In this document: in pieces, positions 1 through 9,500 of the stretch
How positions within the stretch are numbered: the first letter of the stretch is position 1
How the letters are laid out: the number at the start of each line of letters is the position of its first letter
Origin: Microstegium vimineum
Lineage: Eukaryota > Streptophyta > Magnoliopsida > Poales > Poaceae
DNA length: 64,000 nt
Direction of reading: 5' to 3'
NCBI GenBank assembly: GCA_022036555.1
Contig: CM039131.1
Location: forward strand, 38,353,920 to 38,417,919
Translations under genes and position numbers: made by a program
The notes under the pieces: model-generated
Told to the model about the DNA's origin: nothing
Databases searched by the model: none
The model's input: the letters and a program-made list of their open reading frames with translations, nothing else

Positions 1-327
1 TCATACTCCCTTTAGGTCTCTGGGTTCTACCACAGAGTTACGACTAGAAGACAAAGAGGGCATAGTTGCTACTCAATTTCACCTTCTGATCACTATTAAG
101 TTCTTAATCATTAGCATAAACACAACACTACATAGTAAACACCTCCCAGGCCGTATTGCAATATAACACTGGTGGTGTTCTCTTAATTGACCCGAAAAGA
201 GGGCAAAACAAATTTATCAGAATAGCAGGTGCAAGAATACTTATTCTCACTAGTTACTAGTACAAATATGCATAAGGAAAATGCTTGACCAGTACTTTGA
301 CTACTAAACAACATGCCATGGAAGATC

Positions 328-426
328 TTAATTCTTCAAAGATACCATCTGCAATACACTGATCAATACTACTGCAGCAATGAGTGAACCTGCCAAGAAG
401 AGAAAGGATATCAGGCCACATTCAGA
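328..426 (-). other. Exon-like segment, possible last exon of a membrane protein
   Basis: On the minus strand a plausible acceptor (tttgtttag) is followed by 33 in-frame codons ending in TAA. The peptide has a strongly hydrophobic core, including SLIAAVVLISVLQMVSLKN, which would make one membrane helix and a short polar tail. I found no convincing upstream exon between here and 2.1 kb, and the family is not recognised. The antisense plus strand reads a short basic peptide (MSEPAKKRKDIRPHSD), so either strand or neither could be coding. Confidence 0.22.
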
Positions 427-636
427 CTAAACAAACAGTAAGAGAAATAACTCTTATATAATTCATACATAAGATGCTTTTTGCATGCCAATAAAGCAAT
501 ATGATGAGAAGGTAATAGGCATAAAGTTTTAACAACTTGAAGCTAAAGGATACAGTGAATGAACCCTATGTTGTTCTGTTCTCTAAAAAGTTTGCTGGGA
601 TAGATTTTAATGAGAGGTAGTAAAAATAATGGAAGA

Positions 637-907
637 TATTGAGTTGCAAGCACAGACCAGTGCAACCCAAAAGCTTAAGCTGATGGGGATAGGCAGGCAA
701 TTCACTTATACTCCAACACTCCCCCTCACGTGGAGGCTCCTCAGGCCTCAGACGTAGAATATGAGCGAGCATCAATTATATTTCATTTAATTGTGCTAAC
801 TAGGATACGAACTTAGACCTCTGGCTTTGATACCATATTGGGTCACATGCACTAACCAATGCAACCCACAAACTTAAGCTGATGGGGAGAGGACTTATAC
901 TCCAACA
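637..907 (-). mobile_element. TRIM/SMART-type miniature LTR retrotransposon
   Basis: Read on the minus strand, this element has two similar terminal repeats of about 72-82 bp. The 5' LTR is 907-836 and the 3' LTR is 718-637; both begin TGTTGGAGTATAAGT and end near CAATA. Directly after the 5' LTR lies TGGTATCAAAGCC, one base off the usual initiator-Met tRNA primer-binding site. Directly before the 3' LTR lies a purine tract (GTGAGGGGGAG). The flanking pentamers gaaga (632-636) and gatga (908-912) look like a target duplication with one mismatch. The interior of about 115 bp has no coding capacity, so any movement would have needed proteins from another element. Confidence 0.8.
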
Positions 908-950
908 GATGAGTCGAACATATATTGATCCTAAAGCAGAACGCAAATGT

Positions 951-1241
951 GATGGCCTCTAGTCTAGTTGGTTAGAGGAACCCAGCGGCACTCCTCAGGT
1001 CTAGGGTTCGACTCCTTGTTGGAGCGAATTTCAGGCTGGGGTTAAAAAAATCCCCTCGTCTGTCCCATGACCAAAGCACAGGTCTAAGGTCCGGCCCCGG
1101 TCGTGGCCGTCTCACATGGGCTACGGTACCACTGTGTATGGGTGGGGCAGGGGTTCGGGGGTTTTCTGGACCTGCGTGACAAGGTCTTCTTCTTAATGCA
1201 ATGCCCGGGGGCTGTCTAAACCCCCCGCAGGTCCAGTTTTT
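951..1241 (+). mobile_element. Au-type SINE (tRNA-derived)
   Basis: A tRNA-like head carries an A-box-like motif (tctagtctagttgg, 958-971) and a good B box (GGTTCGACTCC, 1005-1015). The body 'ggagcgaatttcaggctggg' followed by 'aaaaaaatcccctcgtctgt', and the end 'cttaatgcaatgcccggggg' running into a short T tail, match what I recall of grass Au SINEs. The length of about 290 bp is a little over what I recall for the family. I could not identify target-site duplications. It lies within 50 bp of the miniature LTR element. Confidence 0.8.
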
Positions 1242-2171
1242 CATTATTGACTATTGAGCAACCAATCCAAAAACATGATACATATCCAGCACCTAGAACA
1301 AATAAATGTAAGGAGTATACGGGAGGTTTCCATCCTCCATGTAGAGTAAGACTACTAGATTATCAACTCTGTAATCGGAATTTCTGACACACTGTTATTT
1401 CCTATAGGATGCAGCAAAAATATGTGACCTGTTTGATCAAGAAGCTATCACCAGGATTGCCCAAATCTATGCAGCATAGGATCCAATACATCTTTCTTGT
1501 GTCCATTGGCAGCAAAGATAATACAAATAAGCCATATGCCATTGCTAAAATCATTACAGATAACCTAAACAGGCTGTTCATTTTCCTCTTATTCCTACCA
1601 AATATTTTCACCAATATTACCATGCATATGACTTAATCCACCCATCATGACTTATTCCTTGAGTCTGAAGTCCAAAGTGTCACTCAAGGTCTCAAGTCCC
1701 AACCCATGCTCAAACATTGGTTGAGCAGAACTTTTCCCGTACCAGTGATGTCAGGATTTCTAAATTGTCTATTGCACAGAGCAGATCTTCTACCAATAAG
1801 GTTGCAATGTACATTGATATAAACACTTTGAACAGTCATTGGGTTGAGTAACAGCACAGCGCATTGTTTCATTGTTTCATTGGGTTTAGTAGTTAGTAAG
1901 ATGACCTGCAGTCAGGGGCAGTCGATCATGTACTCTGTCGCTCATAAAAATTCCTAAGGGTCTGCTTGCAGCTCTAATGTGCAAGACAAAACTTGGCCAT
2001 GACCAAAACCAGGGCATTGCCAGATTCAAAAGTGGGTGGAAGCAACAAGCAACTAAAATCGAATCACTATTACTGTATTACAGGCAATTGAACTCGGACA
2101 AAGCAATCTAAGGATTCGATTCTCTGATTCGGACGAGACGAAAACCCTAACCTATATTCCAGCGCCTCACC
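1242..2171. other. Intergenic, with one weak terminal-exon-like reading
   Basis: No supported gene. At 1408-1479 (+) a good acceptor (ttcctatag) precedes 23 codons and a TAG stop, reading DAAKICDLFDQEAITRIAQI and three more residues. It may be an isolated last-exon remnant or chance. The rest up to the stop of the FRG1-like gene is plain AT-rich DNA and presumably includes that gene's 3'UTR. Confidence 0.3.
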
Positions 2172-2540
2172 TCACTTGCAGTAGCGGTCGGCCTTCTTGC
2201 GGACGCGGTCGTCGAGGGCCTCCTCGACGGTGCGGTTCCGGGCGGCGGCGCGGGCGGCGTTGGCGGGGTCGTACCCGAACTTCTTCGTCTCCACTGGGAA
2301 AAGCTCCTCATACTTCATCTTCTTCGCCGCGTCGATGGTGTAGTCGTCGCCGGTGCCGCTGGCGGCACCTCCTCCACCTTCAGCTCCCTCCGCGGCCGCG
2401 GCCTCGACGTCGCCGTCGGCGGGGGCATCGGAGGCGGGCTTCTTATTCTTCTTGTGCTTCTTTGGTTTGTTGATGGAGGCGGCCTCGCCGCCCTTGAAGA
2501 CGAGGCGGCCGGGCTTGGCTTTCTTGTACGCGTCCGACAT
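2172..2540 (-). CDS. Small lysine-rich protein with FRG1-like ends
   Basis: An intact 122-codon, GC-rich single-exon ORF beginning MSDAYKKAKPGRLVFKGG. The LVFKG motif near the N-terminus resembles the start of FRG1 and FAM32A proteins. A lysine cluster (KPKKHKKNKK) suggests nuclear or nucleolar location. A Gly/Ala/acidic linker follows, then a conserved-looking block, DYTIDAAKKMKYEELFPVE, and a C-terminal tail RVRKKADRYCK that closely matches the FRG1 ending KLKADRYCK as I recall it. The fascin-like beta-trefoil that fills the middle of FRG1 is absent. A longer in-frame start at 2621 is less likely because the intervening peptide is Ser/Pro-rich and the stretch looks like 5'UTR. Function is unknown; an RNA-processing role is only an inference from the FRG1-like ends. 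Confidence 0.82.
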   Translation of the reverse strand: MSDAYKKAKPGRLVFKGGEAASINKPKKHKKNKKPASDAPADGDVEAAAAEGAEGGGGAASGTGDDYTIDAAKKMKYEELFPVETKKFGYDPANAARAAARNRTVEEALDDRVRKKADRYCK

Positions 2541-2682
2541 GGGGGAAGTGGGGGACTGGTGACTGGGGGTCGACAGAGACGGAGATGAGATCGAAACGGG
2601 TACGTGGCGCGGCCGCTTCACGCCGGCGTTTATGGTGTTGCCGGTCGTACTGAGTTTTTTTAAAAAAAAATCGCTGTCGTAA

Positions 2683-2980
2683 TGAGGCCAGTCTCAACAG
2701 GTGTCGACGTCTGAGTTTCATTCGCATTAAATATGTTGTCACATAGACATTTTTGATGACATAACAGTGTATTTTAAAAAAAAAGAAATGAGTGTTATGA
2801 GGATGACACTTTCTTGGCACGAATACCAACTATCTATGAGTTATAGAATTAAATGTCTATGAAACTCTAGAATGAAACTTTCCACTGAGAGTGGATGTTT
2901 CATCCGAGTTTCATTTTATTTTGTATGACACGATAGTTTTGGAAACAACGTCATAAAACTCTCTGTTGAGACTAATCTGA
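2683..2980. mobile_element. Mutator-like MITE
   Basis: Terminal inverted repeats: AGTCTCAACAG (2690-2700) at the left and CTGTTGAGACT (2963-2973) at the right. The interior has the 'gtttcat' and 'tgacactttc' motifs of a common grass MITE whose ends read '(C)AGTCTCAA'. It sits about 150 bp upstream of the FRG1-like start codon, so it may lie in that promoter. Exact ends are uncertain by a few bases. Confidence 0.6.
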
Positions 2981-3339
2981 GGTCGGTTGAGTCTAAGTCC
3001 TAAATAATTACTCGCTGCTCAAAAAATAAACATACATCTACCGATCTGTGGCTTCTTGAAAAATCAAGCTTTCATCCTAAATATTTTATGAGATATTATA
3101 AGTATCATTATATAAAGCATAAAATATGTTTTCATTTATTTTAAAAAATAAATATTAATACTTTTTATACTACTAGCAGACCAGATGCATAGAATACTAG
3201 GTTAAGCAACGCTTGAGGGCACCGACGATGAGGCCTTGTTTTAGGCGATGGGAACACGTGGGGTTCCTAGTAGGTGCTCTGGTTCAAGGTGTTGTGCGGC
3301 GTATAAAGATGAGCATGCAGCTCGAGACACGATGGTATG

Positions 3340-3690
3340 GTACGAAGCCTGAAATTTTGGCCCAGTCCGAGCACGGCACGACGCGGTCTATGGGTCGTGT
3401 CTGGGCCGTCACCTCGGCACGCGGGGCGGCACGACACGGCACAGTTTCAACGGGAGTCCCGGTAGCGGCCCGCTAGCAAGGTAGTTCATATAGAATTGCA
3501 CTGAAAACATATTGAATTCTGCATTAAACAAGGGGTTTTCCATAAAATGTGCTTCAAATCGACCCGTTTATGGTTCGGGCCTCGTGCTTTTCGGGTCGGC
3601 CCGGCCCGGGCGCGGTGGCCTAGAGAGGCACGGTCCGCGGGCCCGCGTGCCTAACCGGGCCCGGGCCGGCCCGTTGCACATATTTAGCGG
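3340..3690. repeat. GC-rich repeat fragment, family uncertain
   Basis: Contains clustered variants of 'gcacggcacgac', 'cgggtcggcccggcccgggc' and 'cgggcccgggccggcccgt'. This vocabulary is typical of grass retroelement-derived repeats. No boundaries, LTRs or coding sequence could be defined. Confidence 0.35.
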
Positions 3691-3843
3691 CGTGGTGATG
3701 TGGCAAGTGTGTGATTGCCTGACCAGTTTCAAAGATGGATGAGGTCCTGAGGATCAGAGTAGGATTGCGTGAGATCATGAGGTGTGAGAGCCAGGAAGGC
3801 AACATGTCAGTTTGGGGGAAAAATAGCGAGACAATATTGTGAG

Positions 3844-4637
3844 GGCAAGTACATTGATGTTGTCTCGTAGGTCGACTTAACAAACCACATATATAATGGT
3901 TAATTTTTTAAGTTGACTCGTAGTAACTCATGATTCCTTAATTTATGCATAGAATAAAAATTAACTTGTGAGGTGCATGACAACAACAACTCGTACAATG
4001 GTGTAATAGTTGTCTCATAGTCCTAAATCTTAGCTCATGAGGTGGTTGTTTCGCGAAACAACGACCTCTTTCTCTCACACATTTCTCTTTCCTCCACATA
4101 AGCAAAAATCTTACATGGCATTGCATGAGATGGGGTACGAGACTGTTGACGTGTAGCAATGTATGTACCTGCCCTGAGGGAGGCTGAAAAAAATCGTCGA
4201 GGAACGCGGTGTTTTTGTACTACTGAAGAGCGTTGAATTGGATCCCTTCGCGCTATTAGAAAAAAACACGTCCTTCCAAAATAGCCTAAGGATAGGTACA
4301 TTGTTACACGTCAGTGGTTTCATACTGTCTAATGCAATACCGTATATTACTTATGTGGGAGAAAGATAAATGTGAAAGAGAAAGAGGTCGTTGTTTTGCG
4401 AAACAACCACCACATGAGCTAAGATTTAGGACTATGAGATAACTATCATACCATTATATGAGTTGTTGTTGTCATATAACTCATAAGTTCATTTATATTC
4501 TATACATAAATTAAGAAATTTCATGAGTGACTAAAAGATAACTTAAAAAGTTAATCATTATATATGGTACGTTAAGTCATCTAAAATTACGTGGTATTAT
4601 ATGAGATTATCAATGAGACAACATTAATATATTTGCC
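3844..4637. mobile_element. Foldback element, about 0.8 kb
   Basis: The left end GGCAAGTACATTGATGTTGT is mirrored by the right end ACAACATTAATATATTTGCC. Pairing continues inward over most of the element: 'cctaaatcttagctcatgag' matches its inverse near 4420, 'gtttcgcgaaac' matches near 4395, and 'gacgtgtagcaatgtatgta' near 4150 matches the inverse of 'tacattgttacacgtc' near 4300. The arms are therefore nearly 400 bp each, with a small centre around 4200. The GGCAAGTAC end resembles Mutator-like MITEs. No transposase ORF is present. Confidence 0.7.
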
Positions 4638-4937
4638 GTAATGAAAAAAGAGCTTCACCCCAACGACCAAACGTAAAAGGAGTACCACGTGGATCAAACC
4701 ACTCCACACGTGGGTGATTTCCTTTGAACATTCAAACGAGGTCGAGGAATCATCGCTCTGTTCGAGTCATCGTTTCGATAGCTGATAAGTCGTTTGATAT
4801 TATTTTTAGTTGTTTTATTATAAGAAAAAAACATTGTTTTGGTGATTAATAAGTCAAACGAATAGGACGCATGATTCATAGTTTCCATATTTGTCACTAA
4901 GTTTTAGACCCCCTTTAGAGCGGAGGTGAAACCAAGA

Positions 4938-5025
4938 AAAACATAGAATTGAGATTTCATAGAATTGAAATATTGTAGTATAAAACATAGAATTGAGATT
5001 TCATAGAATTGAAATATTGTAGTAT
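4938..5025. repeat. 44-bp tandem duplication
   Basis: Two essentially identical copies of a 44-bp unit (4938-4981 and 4982-5025) containing 'catagaattgagatttcata'. Confidence 0.85.
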
Positions 5026-5461
5026 GCTTTGGTACGAGAACTTGTGTTGACGGGAATTTCAAAGAAAACTTCCCTTTCATTTTAATTAGGAAAATTATAG
5101 GAAAAAACAATCCACTTAACTTATAGAAAAAAATCTATGCAAAAGACAATGGAATTTATGAGACCAACTTGTATCTAATCATGAGACTGAGAGTGAAATA
5201 GAATAAATTAGGTTGATTAAGAAAACAATCACTATTTGCTAAAATCTAGATTTTTGTGTTTTTTCTTTGCCTACCGAACACCTATGTATGAAAAAATTCT
5301 ACGTTTTCGATGTTTTTGTTTTGCACTTGCATTACTATTATATTCTTGTGTTTTTTTCATATGTTTTATCATTCCTACAATTCATTGATGCCTAGTGGTA
5401 TCTGAGAGTAGCAAGCTTGCTTCAAAGTACTTCCTCTATTAGCTTGTTATTTTTAAATACA

Positions 5462-5694
5462 TACTCCCTCAGTTCAGTCCCAGAGAGATTGTCGTTTTAT
5501 ATATTCCGAGAAACAACTTTAGTTAAATATATATTTATATTTACAGTATATAATTAGTACTATCGGAAAGATCTTTAAATCTAAGTTTTTAACAAATTTA
5601 TCTGGAGAGACAAATATTGCATGTATTTTCTGTAAATCGAGTCAAACTTACTACGCGGACACAAAACGACGATCTTCCTAAAACGGAGGGCGTA
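5462..5694. mobile_element. Stowaway-like MITE
   Basis: Begins TACTCCCTCAGTTCAG and ends AAACGGAGGGCGTA, giving inverted CTCCCTC ends flanked by TA. The interior is AT-rich and non-coding. Confidence 0.65.
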
Positions 5695-5720
5695 TAGTTT
5701 AATAAAAAAAACTATAATAA

Positions 5721-5975
5721 GGTGTTTAGATAAAAAAAGTTTGGAAAAGAGGAACGGTAACACTTTCATTTGTACTGTATTTGATAATTATTGTCAAATC
5801 ATGAAGTAACTAAGCTTAGAAGATTCGTCTCGTAAATTATAGTTAAACTATTATAATTAGTTATTTTTTATCTATATTTAATATTTCATGTATGTATTTA
5901 AAAATTTGATGTGGCTAAAGTTCTAGTAAAGTTTATTTGATGTAACGGAAAATCTTGTAAAATTTGAAATTTCGA
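5721..5975 (-). mobile_element. Degenerate Tourist-like MITE
   Basis: On the minus strand it shows the signature 'ttacgagacgaatcttct' followed by 'agttacttcatgatttgaca', typical of a very abundant panicoid MITE family. The ends near 'ggtgtttagat' and 'tttcgaag' are eroded, so the limits are approximate. Confidence 0.5.
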
Positions 5976-6063
5976 AGGTATTTTTGAAAAGGGGTAAATA
6001 CTCCTCTCGACCGCCGCCCACTATAGAAAAGTGAAAATGTCTTGTAATATGAACGAAGTATAG

Positions 6064-6286
6064 TACTCTCTTCGTTCTAGAAAGGATGTTGTTATGGGAA
6101 ATGTGCCGGTCAAAATTTTCAAACTTTGACTATGTTCGTACAAAATACGTGCAACATTTATATTTCTAAATAAATTTATTAAAAAACTAGATTTAAAGAT
6201 ATTTCCGATGATACTAATTGTCGATAATTTGAAAAGGTTACTTAAAAGCGAGAATGACATCTATTTATTTTGGGCCAGATGGAGTA
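6064..6286. mobile_element. Stowaway-like MITE in the CHR19 promoter
   Basis: Left end TACTCTCTTCGTTCTAGA and right end TCTATTTATTTTGGGCCAGA then TGGAGTA are degenerate inverted repeats flanked by TA. It ends about 265 bp before the CHR19 start codon, so it lies in the core promoter or at the edge of the 5'UTR. Confidence 0.55.
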
Positions 6287-6551
6287 GTGCTCCACGTCCC
6301 CACAAAAGCATTTGGCGGTCTATTCAGCTTCGCCGCCGCCCAGTTCTCCCACTCCCGGGGCCGCCACCCGGATTCTCTCGTGCCCCCTCTCGACCGCCGC
6401 CGCCTCCTCCCCACGTCCCGCCTCCGCCGGCGTGTCACTGCCTCCTCCTCGCTTCTCGCCTCCGCTGGCTTGCCCCCGGCCGTCCCCAAAACCCTAGACC
6501 CCAGCACAGTCCGCAAGCGTAGCGGCAGGCTGCGGCCGCTGCCTCGCCCCG

Positions 6552-9500
6552 ATGCACCGCGCCTTCGAGGAGATCTCCGACGACGAGTGGTCTAATCACA
6601 CCTTCGAGCCCTCGCGCGTCCTCAAGCGCCCCAACCAGCGGCCCTCGCAGCCTCCGCCGCCGATCGATTCATTCCACTACAACCCCAAGGCCGGCTCCGC
6701 CGCCGGCACCAGCAACGCAACTGTCGTCCTCTCGGACGACGACAGCGACTTCGACCTAGGTGCGGACGGGGGTTCCCGCCGCGCCGCGAAGAGCCAACGC
6801 GTTCTCAAGCGCCCGCATAACGGGCCCCCTTCGCGGCCTTCGCCGCCAGTTAAATCGTTCCGCCGCAATCCCCAACCCTCCAATGCCGCCGCCGCCGCAA
6901 TCCCCAACCCTCCAATCTCCGACAACGAGGACGATGACTTCGTCCTCACAGACGATGACTTCGATCGTCCTACCTCGTCTTTGAGGACGTCAAGCCTTCG
7001 TCGCAAAGGGAAGAGCCAACGCCCCCTCAAGGGTCCTCAGCAAAAGCCCCATTTGCGGGCTCCTCCGCCAGTTAACTCGCTCAACCATAATCCCAAACGG
7101 TCCAAATTCTCCGCCGATGTGGGGCTTTCCGACAGTGAGGACGACGATTTCGACCTCAAAGAAACGTCAAGCCACCACCGCAACGCAAAGAGACAGCATG
7201 GCCAGAAGCGTCCACAGCACAAGCCCCATTTGCAGGATCCTCAATCCTTTGGCTCGTCTCGCCGCAATCCGAAACCTCCCAAGGCTGCTGCCATCAGAGG
7301 GCTATCTGACAGTGATGATGACGACTTCAACATCACGGACAATGACTTTGACCTTCCAGCTACGCTCTCGAGGACATCGCGCCCACGCCGCACTACTAAT
7401 CGCCAGTTGACGAGTTTTGCCATTGAAATCTCTGAGGAAGACGAAGAAGACCTTGATGATGAAGACTTTGACTACCAAGACCCAAGGCCTCCTCAGCAAC
7501 GCTCCTCTGGTCGCCGCTTTGTGATCGAGGATGATGATGACAGTGATGTGCCTGTAGCTGTGGAGGATGATGATGGGGTGAATTGGTCGGAGCTGGAGAA
7601 GGAGGACGAAGATGAGGGCTACAATGGAGAGAGAAGTGTAAATGAGGAGGAGCCCGAGGGAGATGTGGTGGGAATGGCATTGCGCAAGTGTTCACGCATC
7701 TCGTCCGATCTGCGCAAGGAGCTTTTTGGTTCATCAGCGCAGGATTGTGGAAGCTACGCTGAGATAGACGCTTCCACTTGCCGTATTGTTACTCAGGTAA
7801 ATTGTATGGTTCTCTGGAACATGTTATTTATGTTTTTTTTCCTTTTCTGTTGAGACGAAAACTTAAGGGTATTGCATAACAAATGTTTTGAACCAATGGG
7901 ATTTGTGAACGCTGGAGCAGGAGGATGTAAATGCTGCATGCACAAGTGAGAAGTCAGGGTTCGAACCTGTGCTGAAGCCGTATCAACTTGTGGGCGTCAA
8001 TTTTCTTCTCCTATTGCATCGGAAAAGCATTGGCGGAGGTGAAGCTTTTTATGCATTGACCAGCTCAACTTGAGCACTCTCAATTTCTCACAACATTTTT
8101 GCCAATGGTGTAGCTTGTGATCATTATCAGAGAGCATCCTGTTGTTTCTGCAGCTGTTGCCTTCTGCAATAAGCAGTCCTGCATTTGCTAGTTCCCTTTC
8201 TTCACTGATGTGGATTATCTGTGTAGCGATCACATTGACGAAAATCATTTTGATCAAAAACACTTTAATAGTACCTTCTGGTTCTTTTAGCATTAGCATT
8301 TTTATGAGGGAAACTATTAGGGGAAGCTTCTACTGTTGTATCTTGCATGTTATGTCAAATTGATGGTAGGGCTAGGCTGCATATGAACATGTGTAACTGG
8401 TGATCAACTTGGACATTATCTCCTAGACGCCTCTCCTTGGGTGTCACATATTATGGAGTTCCATAGGGGATAGGAATGCTCCCCCCCCCCCCCACCCCCC
8501 CACAACCCCCACACACATTTTTGTTCAGTTAGTTTATAAGATTACTGTCAAGCCTTAGTTTTTTGGTAACAATAAATTATTTTCTATTATATATTCATTT
8601 GAAGGAAAGCGGTATGCCACTCATTATTGTGTGCTGCATGTTTGAGTACCATATGCTAAGGATCATACTTACTATTGGTTTGCTATGCTTTATCATTTAC
8701 ACAGTGCACAAAAACTAGATTATTCACATTTTATTTAAATGTATCTCTTCTCTTTGTTTTAACAGCAATTTTGGCTGATGAAATGGGTCTTGGGAAGACA
8801 GTGCAGGTAAGCAACATGGTAGTAGCCTAACATGATTCCTAAATTAGGGAATCCTGAATGTTGTCATATAGCTATATGATTGTTGTATATGCCAACTGCA
8901 TTCTACAATGTATTATGTACTCCCTCCATTCCAAATTATAAGACATTTTGGCTTCTCTAGATACATTGCTCTAACTATGTATCTAGATATAGTGTATATC
9001 TAAGTGCATAGCAAAATATATGAATCTAGAAAAGCCAAAACGTCTTATGATCTGGAACGGAGGGAGTATTATCTTATTCTAGTTCATATGTGTTTTTCAA
9101 CTCTATTGTGTTGAAATATAGCATTGGATGATTTATTTGTCTAAATGTTTTATTGCTGCACATAGTTACCGTAAAACATTGTCTGATTAATTAATGTATA
9201 CACCTTCTCTCAGGAAGGAGATTAAAACACACCATTTGTTGGATGCTGCATAATACAATACCAATTCATTTTCTTGAAATTTTTTGTTTTGTTTGCAGGC
9301 TGTCACTTATCTTACTCTATTACGGCATCTATATAACGACCCAGGTCCACATCTGATAGTTTGCCCAGCTTCTGTGTTGGAGAATTGGGAAAGAGAACTC
9401 AGGAAGTGGTGCCCTTCGTTTTCGATTATCATGTTTCATGGAGCTGCAAGGACTACCTACTCAAAGGAATTAAGCTCCTTAGGCAAGGCTGGCTGTGCAG

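Noticed and set aside
955..1030. A genuine tRNA gene
   Set aside because: The A and B boxes belong to an Au-type SINE; the body and T-rich tail continue for about 290 bp and no cloverleaf forms.
6208..6595. Overlapping ORFs on both strands just upstream of the CHR19 start
   Set aside because: They lie in the GC-rich 5'UTR and MITE, are Pro/Arg-rich in every frame, and do not match the CHR19 N-terminus.
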